From NCBI RefSeq assembly GCF_029784135.1, contig NC_073744.1, positions 10,561,429 to 10,625,428 of the forward strand: 64,000 nucleotides of DNA. The letters are read 5' to 3'. Of the stretch, positions 34,441-45,014 are shown piece by piece. The notes below the pieces were generated by a model that was not told the origin of the DNA, did not search any database, and saw only the letters and a list, made by a program, of their open reading frames with translations. A program made the position numbers and the translations under genes. Every line of letters starts with the position of its first letter. Position 1 is the stretch's first letter. The DNA comes from Toxorhynchites rutilus septentrionalis. Taxonomy: Eukaryota > Arthropoda > Insecta > Diptera > Culicidae.

Positions 34441-37028
34441 TGATATAGACGTATTGTGGAGTAGAGCATTTCTTGTTATTTTTCGGCTTATTTAATGTAA
34501 TAAATCGGGATGCTAACATGTGCTAAAAATTAACTTTGGGTGTAGTAAAATACTGTACTCACTTTCAAATCCTTTCCCATTGCCTCACATCTTTTCAGAT
34601 GTCTAAATGGAAACATTCACTTCAAATGTCCTGAAGTGATACATTAAAAACATCACGTCACACTGCGTTCAGCTCTGCTCCCTTTCGTCTCGCCGATAAC
34701 CGACAGCTTGCATGAATCCCCCGAAACAGGTTCCCTTTTTTCCCAACGAGCGCTGGATTGAGCTCGCGCCGAAATCAATTAGAATGCTCCCAACTAGCAA
34801 TCTTGCAATCAATTAACGTTGTTGAAGGTCACATTTATCGTAGAAGAAACAGGCTCTCGGGGTGACAATCCGCACAAACAAACCGCAACCGAGGGCAACT
34901 CCTTTCCTTTCGAAAATTACAGACCAATCTGTCAGTGCGTGAATTGCTTAATCACAATCACCCGAAGCCCTTTCAGCGAAAAAGAAAATGTTCAAAGAGA
35001 AAGGCAAGGTGTGAATGATTGCATCCAAATTAGCGAGCATTATTTCGATCGACTCACCTTTCCCCGTGGGTTGCCATCATGGGAACCCCGGTTTGACAGT
35101 TCCTGGCGGCGTAACGCCCTACTTCGGCTGTCAAAATCGGTATAATATCCAACCGCCATGACGTTCATCCCGTCGCTCATTTAAGCTCCCCTGGATTTTG
35201 TTTTGAGTGGCTTTAGCTGTAAATTTCATACTTTGTGAAAGTATTTTCGATTCCGATTGCATCGGATATTGTACGGTCAATAACTTTGCGTAAATATCGA
35301 ATGATTTCATTTCGGTTTCCTTGAAAAATCACGACCGGCGTTACGAGAGCGTTGTGTTTTGTTTTCACCAGCATCCTCCTCTGGACCAAGCCGAGATGGT
35401 CCACCTGTTCACACCGGGGATTTGCGCAATGTCAGCACTCAACGGAGTTGTGCTTCTTTTTCATTTTTTTTTGCTCCACTCCCTGTTCACTTCAAACCAC
35501 GGCAGGCTGTGAAATTTATACACTCACTTTTGCGTGTTGGTCAGTTGGTGGTGTTTTTACACGCAATCCAAGTAAACTGTGCAAACAAAATCTGTTGGTC
35601 CCAAAAGGCTAGCTCGGGTGGGGGATGGTAGCGGAGGACCCCAAAGGGGACGGACCGCGCTCCGCGCTCAAAGGGAACATTTTTACATGCACTTACTGTC
35701 TCGTTTGCTCGCGATTCCAGAGCGTTATTACCGTGTGCGCCGATTTGTGAAAACGACGCGGAGGAATCGTGGAGTTTGCGTTATAAATGCAGCTACATTA
35801 ATGTTTAAATTTACATTTGCGCGAGAGCTTTCCGCCCGAGGGCCCTTTTCGGGCGCATCCCCAGCAAGAGTCGGGGCCAATTTGAAAAGCGCTCGTTATA
35901 AAATTATTATTATTAACTGCTGGTAAAAGGACATTAATGGCTTCATACCGTTTGAATTAATTTGCATACATTCGTGGGAAGCATCTGCGCTTCTGTGTTC
36001 CGAAAGCGGGAGGTCTTATTGTAATTAGGATCCCAAAGCTACAGAAACAATCAAACTTTCGCTGCGCAAATGACAAAACGCAATCGATGATCTCAGTAGG
36101 CTGACCACACTCGATCTAATTACCGTTAAACGCCACGCTAGTCGGAAACGATCGAAGTGATACATTCAGTCATTGCCCCAAGCGACAACAGCTTTCCCAC
36201 CCGGTGGGATTTGATTAATTTGCATTTTATACTTTAATTTAGCAAAGTACACACATCTTCGTGTAAGCGGCAGTTTGCCGTTGATTGATTGATTCGGAAA
36301 AAAAGTCCGTTTCTACTCGGGTCGGAACGGGGGAAGTGGCCTGATAAGTGGACCTCCGTCCACGCGAAAGACCCAGCAATCGTCAATTATAACGGGGATA
36401 GTGGTGTGTAAAATTCAAAAATTGCCCTGTCGAATTTAACAATTTTTTTTCGTCCTACCTATCACAACCATTAGAAGATTTTCTGTTCTCAGCGGAACGT
36501 TGCAAAGAAGGCAAGTCATCCAAGCCAGTGCGGAACGCGGGTACCGGGGCCAAGTCATGTGCCCAAAGCAGTCCAATATAATAAGTAGCTTCCACAGATA
36601 AAACCTTAGCGCGGAAGACGCCGGTGGAAGCGAACGGTGGTCAATAGCTATTGGCTTTCTTGTACTTGTCCGCGGCGTTTGGTTTCTCGTTCTTGTCTAT
36701 CCGCTTCGGACGCGGATGGGACGCATGTTTTAATTGGGAAAATTAGTCGAACAATACACGCGCTTCGGAGCGATCGAATGGTGGGAGAATCATTCATGGC
36801 TTACTGCTGCGCAGGAATGCGCGAATCTATGATTCTCCCAATGGGATAGGTTTTTTGTTCTAGCAGGCTGTGGATATTTGGACCGTCCACTCTGGCTTAT
36901 CAGGGGGACAAAAATTGGAGAAGTGACTGTCACCTATCTGTTTTTCTATATTTTCTATAGAAAGTAGACACTTTAACTAAGAAAAAATCAAAATTTCAAG
37001 ACTGTAGTAAATGAAAAACTGCAAAAAA
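34441..37028. other. non-coding, mostly unique region
   Basis: About 2.6 kb of moderate GC content. Several open frames overlap on the plus strand at 35.3-35.9 kb but show no domain and have shadow character. I see no repeat ends. It may be intron or intergenic DNA of a host locus. Confidence 0.45.
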
Positions 37029-37835
37029 CAAGAAGTGGGTTATATCTGTGATATAACCGCAAGGTAGACGTAGGACTATCGTTGGCTCGGTAATCATTTA
37101 TTGACGTAGGACTACGTCTAACCGGAAGATATAGGGGGTGAAATGGAAATATAGGCACTGAACAAGTAGGAAAAAATGCAAGATTTGGAACGCTTATAAC
37201 TCGAGCATTTCTCAATAGATCGCAAAGGTTTTTGCATCAATTGATAGGAAATATATCTACGCATCTATCATAACGAATAACATTTCATTTTTCTTGAGAT
37301 AAATAATTGAATAATTGTCAAATATCAAGCATTGTCAAAATGCACTATGTGCCCATTTTTGATTGGTCCATTTTGTGCTCCTCATATCGTACCGACCAAA
37401 ACGGGCAACCAGAGCAGCAGCGAAATAGAATGAAGCACGATTGGAAAGGAAAAAGAAAAAAATGAACGAAACATTGGTCGCAGTCTCACACATGCGTAAT
37501 TCTCGAGCCAGCCAGACTGCTTAAAAATCCCCGTTCCGCTGCCGTAACGATCATTCTTTGTGTGGACACCGACTGGACAACATCGTTGCTGGACGAGCTG
37601 GACGGCGAGGGATCGAGTGCCTTTCTCAAGGCAAGAGGGCGGAGGTGGTAGCGCTGGAGTAGAGTAGAGTAGAGTTTTCAAAGGGCCTTTCTCAAGGCTA
37701 GAGACGAATGAACTGCAAAAGTTTAAAGTCTCTATAATACAAGACCTTCTTTCCTTCCGTAACGATCATTCTCATTCAAACCGTACACCACATCGGTTCG
37801 CATCACAACACATCAACAAACCCACCCAAGCAGCC

Positions 37836-38050
37836 ATGTCTGGACATGGTAAAGGAGGAAAAGTGAAGGGAAAGGCAAAATCCCGCTCGAACCGTGTTGA
37901 TCTGGAGTTCCCCGCAAGGGTAGCTAGGCCGAGCGCGTTAGTACCAGTGCACCAGTCCACCTAGCCGGCGTTATATAGTTTCGGCCGCCGAAGTGATCGA
38001 GTTAGCTGGCAAAGTTGCTCGCGACGATGAGAAAACCCGCATTCGGAACA
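37836..38050 (+). pseudogene. histone H2A pseudogene 1
   Basis: ATG 37836 opens MSGHGKGGKVKGKAKSRSNR, the H2A N-terminus, followed by VDLEFP for the family's AGLQFP. About 25 bp are then missing relative to pseudogene 2, which shifts the frame. In other frames the DNA still resembles the segments RKGNYAERVGAGAPVYLA and [20 protein letters not shown]. A TAC-to-TAG change in the KGNY codon is shared with pseudogene 2. H2A packages DNA in nucleosomes; this copy cannot encode it. Confidence 0.85.
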
Positions 38051-38278
38051 GAACACATTCGGTTCGGTGGACATCAAGACAACAGGCAGTTGCAGCGAGT
38101 GGCGAGTGGCAAACGCAATCGCAAAACGGCATCAGGTAGCAGAAGAAAAAAGTTTGTTCTTTATACAAACTGCTTTGGTGGCAAATCCAGAACAAGGCGG
38201 CATCGAGGGCGTTCGAAATGGTTTTTTTCAAAACCACGAGTACTAAGTTTTCTAAATTGGAACCATTCCATAAAACAA

Positions 38279-38294
38279 GGCGCTTTTCAGGGCC
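38279..38294 (+). terminator. histone 3' stem-loop, degenerate
   Basis: GGCGCTTTTCAGGGCC has the six-base stem and four-base TTTC loop of replication-dependent histone mRNAs, with one mismatched pair. It lies about 230 bp beyond recognisable H2A sequence. Confidence 0.6.
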
Positions 38295-38557
38295 ATTAAA
38301 CTTTCCAAAAAAGAGTTTAGGAAATACAGTTCAATGCTTTCTAAAACATTATCCAAAATAATAATAAAACACAAATTGATTTTTTCGTAATTTGTTTGCC
38401 AGGATATGATGAGTATGTGAATTTGGCAGTTGTTCTGAGCTTATTGATTTTCACCAATTCTTAAATTGCGCTAGAGTATAAAACACGCGGACCCCAAAAA
38501 AATATCTTATTTTCTTTCAAACCGTAAACCCGTGTGGTTGTACGGCATCGGCATCGT

Positions 38558-38805
38558 GGACGTAACAAAGGAGGACAAGTTAAGGGAAAGGCAAAGTCTC
38601 ACTCGAACCGTGCAGGTCTCCAGTTCCCTGTTGGTCGCATTCACTGATTGCTCCGCAAGGGTAACTAGGCCGAACGGATTGGTGCCGGAGCACCAGTATA
38701 CCTAACAGCGATTATAGAGTTTCGGCCGTCGGAGTGCTCGAGTTGGCTTGCAAAGCTGCTCACGACAATCAGAAAACACGCATCAAGAACAGAGCAGCTT
38801 CGGTT
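38558..38805 (+). pseudogene. histone H2A pseudogene 2
   Basis: Reading from GGACGTAAC the frame gives [20 protein letters not shown] then LQFPVGRIH, close to H2A, and stops at TGA 38645. Continuing, LLRKGN, a TAG for the tyrosine, AERIGAGAPVYLTAI and degraded later parts follow. The initiation region is lost or changed. The TAG and the GAGTTTCGG replacement of the EYL codons are shared with pseudogene 1, so the copies duplicated after the gene was already dead. Confidence 0.85.
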
Positions 38806-39001
38806 CGGCAAGGCAACAATTATTTTCAGTGAGTGGCAAAGTCGCATTAAATGTAATTTACTGAACAATATGTCACAAGCTGGATGGGAAGAAATTTTCC
38901 AACTGTGAAAGCTGTGGCGAGTGGCAAACGCAATAGCTAAACAGGAAGGTTTAACCGAACAAGATGGGAATATCGAGTGATAACAAAAACACAACACCAA
39001 A

Positions 39002-39017
39002 GGTTCTCTTCAGAACC
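39002..39017 (+). terminator. histone 3' stem-loop, intact pairing
   Basis: GGTTCTCTTCAGAACC folds into a perfect six-base stem with a CTTC loop, flanked by CCAAA upstream and ATCAAC downstream, as in metazoan histone mRNA 3' ends. It follows H2A pseudogene 2 by about 200 bp. Confidence 0.7.
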
Positions 39018-39930
39018 ATCAACATATTCATGAAGAGTAAACAGTAAACTAATCCATTTTTCAGGTAGATAGGTAGGTATTCACGTAGGAGAAGAAAATA
39101 AAACAATATATTTAAAATATATATTTAACAAAAGCTGTCCCCTTTGTATAGTCCTACGTCACTCCGGTTATGTCCCCGACATTACCCACCCGTCTTTTTG
39201 AAATTGGATCTGAATCAATTCTTAATGCATGAATAAATGAATATTTTGAAAGATTGCTGAAAGTTTTTTTTCTTATTAGTGTGTGGGTGAATGAGTATAA
39301 GTATGCAATTGTTATTAACATAAAATTCAACTCTTTCGAACTTGTTGGTGGTCCCGAAACGTACCGATGGAATTTGAGCGGCCTTGTAAAAGCAACTGAA
39401 GATGTTTGATACATGATCCACTTTTTGTTTTCGTGAGAATAACACGAGATTTTTCATTATCATAGAAATAGAAAAGAAACTGAGGGCGCCATTTCACGGT
39501 GAAAGCGAAATAAAGTCTTATAATCTTGCATAAAATTCATTTCGTTTTTATCGTGATGTGGCAATTTTTCATGAACAGTCATGCGAAAGCAGAACAGAAA
39601 CTGATGTTATTAGATTGCATCACGGGAACACCAAACCGAATGCGCAAATGGGTGCGAATATTCCTTCTCTCGGACGCATTCACACGCAAACAATTTTTCA
39701 TGACTGTTCCATGCGATAGCAGAACAGAAACTGATGCGAGTGAAAGTACTCACATTTTGCGTGTGTCCGCTATGGCTTCCCAAACACTCATGCAAGCGAG
39801 CAATACAAATCACAGCTTGCATGTATTCGCTATGACAGTTTCTCCGTGTTCGGGAACACATTGCGATCACCAATAATCATCAATGAGCTAGATTGTTATG
39901 ATTTCAATAGCTTGCTTTCAAAGCAATTTT

Positions 39931-40598
39931 GACGTAGGACTACGTCTTTCATTTCTATACTAGGGTGTAAGTTCAAAGTTTCTAAAACGAATGCGTTACG
40001 CCGGAGAACGAGATTTTGAACGTTAATAGCTGAAGGAAATGAAGGAAATGGTAAACATATGGTAAATGATAAACATTTCATTCGAAAGGTAAAATGTCTA
40101 AGTTGGGAGAATCGGAATTACAGATACATTCAAGTCGGCAATACTTTTATACACCCAAACATTTTTACACTCCAGAATTCGTTTTGCTATCACGTTCTAC
40201 AAAAGCGGGTACAAATGCAACGCTTTGCCTCTATTATTCAAGATTGCATTGGAAGATACCCCTTCATGTCGCCAGCCACTGAACTTCTACGCATACCGTT
40301 TGATGATTAGGCAACATGTTGATAGCTATTTGCTGCGATAACTACTACCATAGTGCATGAAATGACTTAAATTGAGATTTGTTTGCAACTGAATTCGTAA
40401 ACAGTTTCATTCATTCACTATTGTAATCAATAATTTAATCAATACACAAAAGATAGCACTGCGCAGCGGCGATATCGTACCAAATGAGGATCATCCGAGG
40501 TGGTATTATTGCTAATTGAAGAAATACAATTGATTACTAAGCCAACGGCAGTCCTACGTCAACCTTGCGGTTATATCATCGGTATAACCCATCCATAG
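39931..40598 (-). mobile_element. hairpin-ended element X-e, inserted in X-f
   Basis: Inverted right end GACGTAGGACTACGTCTTTC at 39931; inverted left end GTCCTACGTCAACCTTGCGG and a GGTTATA-type hairpin ending about 40598. TTTT and TTTTT flank it. It is 668 bp, shorter than other X copies. Removing it joins the X-f sequence CTTTCAAAGCAATTTT to AAGCAATTGAAACG. Confidence 0.65.
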
Positions 40599-41130
40599 TT
40601 TTTAAGCAATTGAAACGATTTTTTGGACCAATAAGTGACAATCATATAACACGTTGACATTTTATCTTTCGAATGAAGCGATTATATTATACCAGCTGGT
40701 AAAGAGGTATTAACGTACAAAACCTTGCAGTCCAGCGTCACTCTCTCGTTTTCGAAACTTTGAATTCACACCCCGGTACATAAATAAAAGACGTAGTCCT
40801 ACGTCAGAATGCACGAATGAAAATGGTGTTTTCGAAAAAATATTTGTTTATGCCAAATGTCTTAAATGGCATAAAACGTCAACCGCCATCTTGAACCCTT
40901 TTCCGACACTCTGGATTATGCTGTTTTGATGTCTCTGTTAGGGAACCGCCGCATGTGTCGTCAATTTCGACCAATCATAAGTATTTCCGTTAGGATAGGG
41001 GTTGAAATTGTTCAATTGTTCGATAGTTAGTTTCATGACATATATTATTTTCATCAATATAAAAAATTGTTATGGAGTACCGAAATTGATTGACGCAAAA
41101 ATTTCATCAATCCATCATGAAATGACTAAG

Positions 41131-41285
41131 AATTTTGTTTTTCTGTATTATAGTGACTTTCAACACTTTTTGGCTGGTTCGTCACCGTTACTTCCATTTT
41201 TTGGAATAATGTCGGGAGTGAGAATTGAACTTATGACCCTTAGCGTGAGAGATATGGATGTTACCACTACGCCAGATCGCCTCCT
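41131..41285 (-). mobile_element. tRNA-derived SINE, copy 2
   Basis: AATGACTAAG (41121-41130) and AATGACTGAG (41286-41295) form a near-perfect target duplication. Minus-strand sequence starts GGAGGCGATCTGGCGTAGTG, contains AAGTTCAATTCTCACTCCC and ends AAGTCACTATAATACAG plus A-rich tail. It is the same family as the copy at 26.2 kb. Confidence 0.85.
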
Positions 41286-41382
41286 AATGACTGAGAAATA
41301 AGCGTTTGAAATTGGACAATTTTCACGAAGTGCTCGATTTTCGATTTTCAATTTGTACCCCAATATGTTCCCGAAAGACGTA

Positions 41383-41549
41383 TTTTTTTTTTTTTTATCT
41401 TCGCTTATTTTTTCGTCGGCCTATTTCCGCCACTTTTAGTGCCAATCACCGACATCAGGGAGGCGACTCCACCTGTTCCTACCTATCAGACTCAACAACT
41501 CATGAGCCGGGCCAACTTCTTTTACTTCCGCTCCGAAGGAAGAATATCC
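41383..41549 (-). mobile_element. 5'-truncated non-LTR retroelement tail
   Basis: A 13-bp duplication CCCGAAAGACGTA (41370-41382 and 41550-41562) flanks a 167-bp insert that begins, on the plus strand, with a T-run, so it is a minus-strand insertion with a poly(A) tail. The minus strand reads HELLSLIGRNRWSRLPDVGD then WH and a stop, followed by a short 3' UTR. It could be the C-terminus of a LINE ORF2, but the family is not certain. Confidence 0.75.
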
Positions 41550-41579
41550 CCCGAAAGACGTAATCCTACGTCAAAAATG

Positions 41580-42527
41580 GGTGGGTTATATCTGTGATAT
41601 AACCGCAAGGTTGACGTGGGACTTTTTAACTTAGCAATTATTTGTTTGTATTGATTAAATTTTTGATTGAATGAAACAATTTCTGAATTTAATTGAATTC
41701 AATATATTTGTTTTGTAAGTGAAAAGATTGAATAAATGTCATGTAAGGTCAATTCATGCATTGTGATAGATTATGCTCTTCGTTACAAGTAAATCCTTCT
41801 ACGTTTGTATGATACTTAGGACAAAATATGTGAACGGAAGAATTATGAAACGATTATTTTATTTTACATTTCCCTCTGAAGTTTGCATCTCTCAAGTGTG
41901 CGTACGTCTCGAACCGCGAATTTGCTTGATTTGATGAACTTCTGCACGATTTTCCCAGGTACCTAAGTTTAGGAGACCGTGTTAAGGAAACATATTCTAG
42001 TCTGCACAAAGGCAAGCGAGCACAAAAGTACTCGCAGTTTGCATTTATTTGCAAAGTCGATTTCCCCACGCTCCATGTATTTGAAGCCTGTGTTAGGGAA
42101 ATACATTTCAGTCGGAACAAAAATACCCCTGACTTTCATGTATTTGCAATGCCGATTTCTCCAACGCAGCTTGGTTCTGAAGTCTGTGTTAGGGAACCCA
42201 TTTCGGTGAAAACAAAAATCCCCATACTTTCATGTATTTGCAATGCCGTTTACCCCAAGGCTGCTTGGCTTTGATGGCTGTGTTGGGGAAACCGTAAATC
42301 GGGCCAATCAAAATGAGGCAGTTAGGGCGTTTAGATAACGCTCAACATTTTATTAATCGCGTTAGATGCGTAGGAATATTCCCTATCAATTGATGCAAAC
42401 ATCTCTCCGATCCAGTAAGAAATGTTGGAGTTATAAGCATTCAGAATCGTTCATTTTTTCCTGCATGTTCTGTGTTTAGGTTTTCATTCTACCCCCCATA
42501 TACTCCGGTTAGACGTGATCCCACGTC
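41580..42527 (+). mobile_element. hairpin-ended element Y1 with 88-bp blocks
   Basis: Left end GTGGGTTATATCTGTGATAT with hairpin and GTTGACGTGGGAC; right end CTCCGGTTAGACGTGATCCC then ACGTC at 42527. The interior has about three 88-bp blocks with GTGTTAGGGAAA cores at 41.98-42.28 kb, followed by GGGCCAATCAAAA, as in V2. It abuts Z1 directly. It is non-coding. Confidence 0.65.
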
Positions 42528-43888
42528 AAAATATTGGAAATAAGATTGCGGATTGGGACGACCGTATATGATATAGAAGTAGGAATTAGCGGATCGGGAC
42601 GACCGCACAAATAAATGCGAATCCAGACAACCGTACTGAAAACAGAGAATACGAGTTGAGACAATCGCATGATTGGAACTAATAAGAGATTATTAGATGA
42701 AATTGGGGTGATTTGGACATATTTGCTTTCAAAGCGTGGCTTGAATAAGGTGAAAAAAGACAAAAACAGGAAGTGGGTTATATCTATGGTATAACCGCAA
42801 GGTTGACGTAGGACTATCGTTGATTTAGTGATAATTTGTTTGAAGTTGAATCTAAATCCACTCTGAATGAATGAATAACTGAATATTTGGGGGACTTCCA
42901 AAACGAGAGCGTTACGTTGGAAACACAAGGTTTTATGCATCCAATATTGAATACGAAAATTTTCTACTGATGGGGAAGAATAATCTTCAGAAGCTTTCCT
43001 GTTAATTGCACTTGATTGAAAAATCACAAAGTTTGGAAGGTAAACTAGAGGCGAATGAACACTTTGAGTTTCAAAACTTTCAGTGACTGAGCAATAATCG
43101 ATGGAAAATTATATGGTTTTCGCGATGCGAAACATTTTCCGTTTTGAAATTTTATGTATCCAATATTGGATACGAAAATATTCTACTGATATGGAAGAAT
43201 AATCTTCAGAATCTTGAAATCCCAAAACAAAACTTATTTGGTTGCATTATTATATGAATAGAAAACATTAAAATAAACTCTTTCGCTTAAATGTAATTTT
43301 CAATTCCAAGGGGAACTGGCAGATTATTTTGCAGCAACGATAACATCAATTCGGATTCTTCTCGATTGCTCGATAACCACAAAACGAAAAGAGTTGCGCG
43401 CGTGTAAGTGTGTGCGGCGGCTACTTCGATGCCTCAAGCGGAACCAATTTTCGATGCTGTTACTTTCTTGGTTACCTTCTCAGTGGCATCACTCTCCTCC
43501 TGATGGATTCCCTTCAGGCCTAAGGTGCACAAACAGGCTCTTTTTGACGCCGTTCATCAGCAGTTTCATGATGAACGATATACCGATTGGTGATTTAAAT
43601 AGCCTAGGTTTGAAAGCAATTTTAAGGCTATTGAAACAAGTTTTTGGATCAAAAAGTAACAAGTATATAACGCGTAGACATTTTATCTTTCGAATGGAGT
43701 GTTTATCGTACCATTTCGTTCAGTTGTTTAGGAACTAAAGGGTGTGTCACATCAAATTGCATCACGGAAAAAACGCTGTAGAAATTTAATTTTTAGGAAT
43801 TATATCTTCAGCTTTCGCTTATAATCAGATAAGAGTGTTAGATCACGTTGGCCATGCTTCACTGTCAATTTTTCGTAAATTTGGAAAA

Positions 43889-44822
43889 ATGTCGTCGAAC
43901 AAAAAAGAGCGTCGTGAATTAATCCTGTGCACTCATTTCGAGAATCCGGAGTTGTCACATCGGGACATCGGTAAGATGCTGGGAATCGTCCAATCCACGG
44001 TTAGCAGAGTACTAAAACGATACTTCGAGAACCTAACCATCGACCGGAAGGTGAAGAACGGCAAAAATGGATGCTCCGTCAGTGAAAAAGATCACAAGCG
44101 CGTAGTTAAGCAGTTTAGACGTGATCCGAGAAGTTCGGTCCGGGATGTCGCCAATAAGCTGAATTTGTCAAGCTCATTCGTCCAGCGGACCAAGCAGCGG
44201 GAGGGCCTGCGTACATACAAGGTTCAGAAGGCTCCTAACCGCGACGAAAGGCAAAACATGGTGGGGAAGACGCGAGCCCGGAAGCTGTACACCGAAATGC
44301 TGACGAAGCCGCATTGCCTGGTAATGGACAACGAAACCTACGTCAAAGCGGACTTTCGTCAGCTGCCGGGCCTGTTGTTCTTCTCCGTAGAGGACAAATT
44401 CAGCGTTCCGGAGGAGATTCGCAAGCAGAAACTATCCAAGTTTGCCAAAAAGTACATGGTGTGGCAAGCGATCTGCTCTTGCGGAAAGCGGAGCGCCCCC
44501 TTCGTGATGACCGGCACGGTAAACGGGCAGGTTTACCTTAAGGAGTGCCTACAGAAGCGCTTACTACCACTATTGAAGCAGCACGAGGGCCCGACCATCT
44601 TCTGGCCGGATCTCGCTTCGTGCCACTATTCAAAGGACGTGTTGGAGTGGTACGAAGCCAACGGGGTCACCTTCGTGCCAAAGGAAATGAACCCGCCCAA
44701 CGCGCCGGAGCTTCGCCCAATAGAGAAATATTGGGCGATTATGAAGCAGGCCCTCCGGAAGAACCCAAAAGTTGTCAAATCGGAGGCGAACTTCAAGAGA
44801 AAATGGATTTCTGTTCAAAAAA
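43889..44822 (+). pseudogene. DD37E transposase, copy 4, catalytic D-to-N and interrupted
   Basis: ATG 43889 gives MSSNKKERRELIL. The frame is open through FWPDLASCHYS and RPIEKYW, so the second D and the E are present with DD37E spacing. The first site reads MDNETYVK instead of MDDETYVK: a G-to-A change replaces the catalytic aspartate by asparagine. At 44823 the coding region runs into element X-c, giving a chimeric end, and its true C-terminus (QPDVVQNLMDGVKRK) lies at 50514-50595. Confidence 0.9.
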
Positions 44823-45014
44823 CAGGAAGTGGGTTATATCTACTTCAAATGCGTGCTCAATATATCAAGTTAGCGCTCAACTTTCGTGCTGAGCAGACGC
44901 GCTTTGATATCGCTTACACGAAGGTCGATCTAAAACTATATTCGAAGTAAATACAAGTTTTTCTCACATTGCAACGGCGAGCCGTTGTGTGTCATCGCGT
45001 GAGGCGACTCTGTG

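Larger units (their letters stand above)
37103..39192 (-). mobile_element. hairpin-ended element Y2 carrying two H2A pseudogenes
   Basis: Its right end, inverted, GACGTAGGACTACGTC and TAACCGGAAGATATAGGGGG, starts at 37103 in a T-tract; its left end, inverted, GTCCTACGTCACTCCGGTTA, closes near 39192. The inverted right end matches that of the element at 41.6-42.5 kb. Between the ends lie, on the plus strand, CCAAT-like ATTGGTCC, two degenerate histone H2A genes and two histone-type stem-loops. Host-gene cargo between short hairpin ends is characteristic of Helitrons; for this family it is inference. Confidence 0.6.
37029..40805 (+). mobile_element. hairpin-ended element X-f, split by two later elements
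   Basis: The left end CAAGAAGTGGGTTATATC with its hairpin and GTAGACGTAGGACTATCGTT lies at 37029-37102. The sequence resumes at 39193 with GAAATTGGATCTGAATCA, which continues the X consensus, is interrupted again at 39931-40598, and ends with AGACGTAGTCCTACGTC at 40805. Adding the pieces gives about 1.02 kb, the normal X length. It is therefore the oldest of the three. Confidence 0.65.
40930..41572 (+). mobile_element. hairpin-ended element Z1 (5' end not found), with two retro-insertions
   Basis: The body TTTCGACCAATCATAAGTAT to CCCCAATATGTTCCCGAAAG matches, inverted, 57.55-57.84 kb. The right hairpin GACGTAATCCTACGTC closes at 41572. A SINE and a truncated retroelement tail are inserted into it, each with a target duplication. 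I could not find its left end, so the start is approximate. Confidence 0.5.

Noticed and set aside
35321..35926. Four overlapping plus-strand open frames
   Set aside because: Three frames are open over the same bases with no domain and no splice-consistent pattern.
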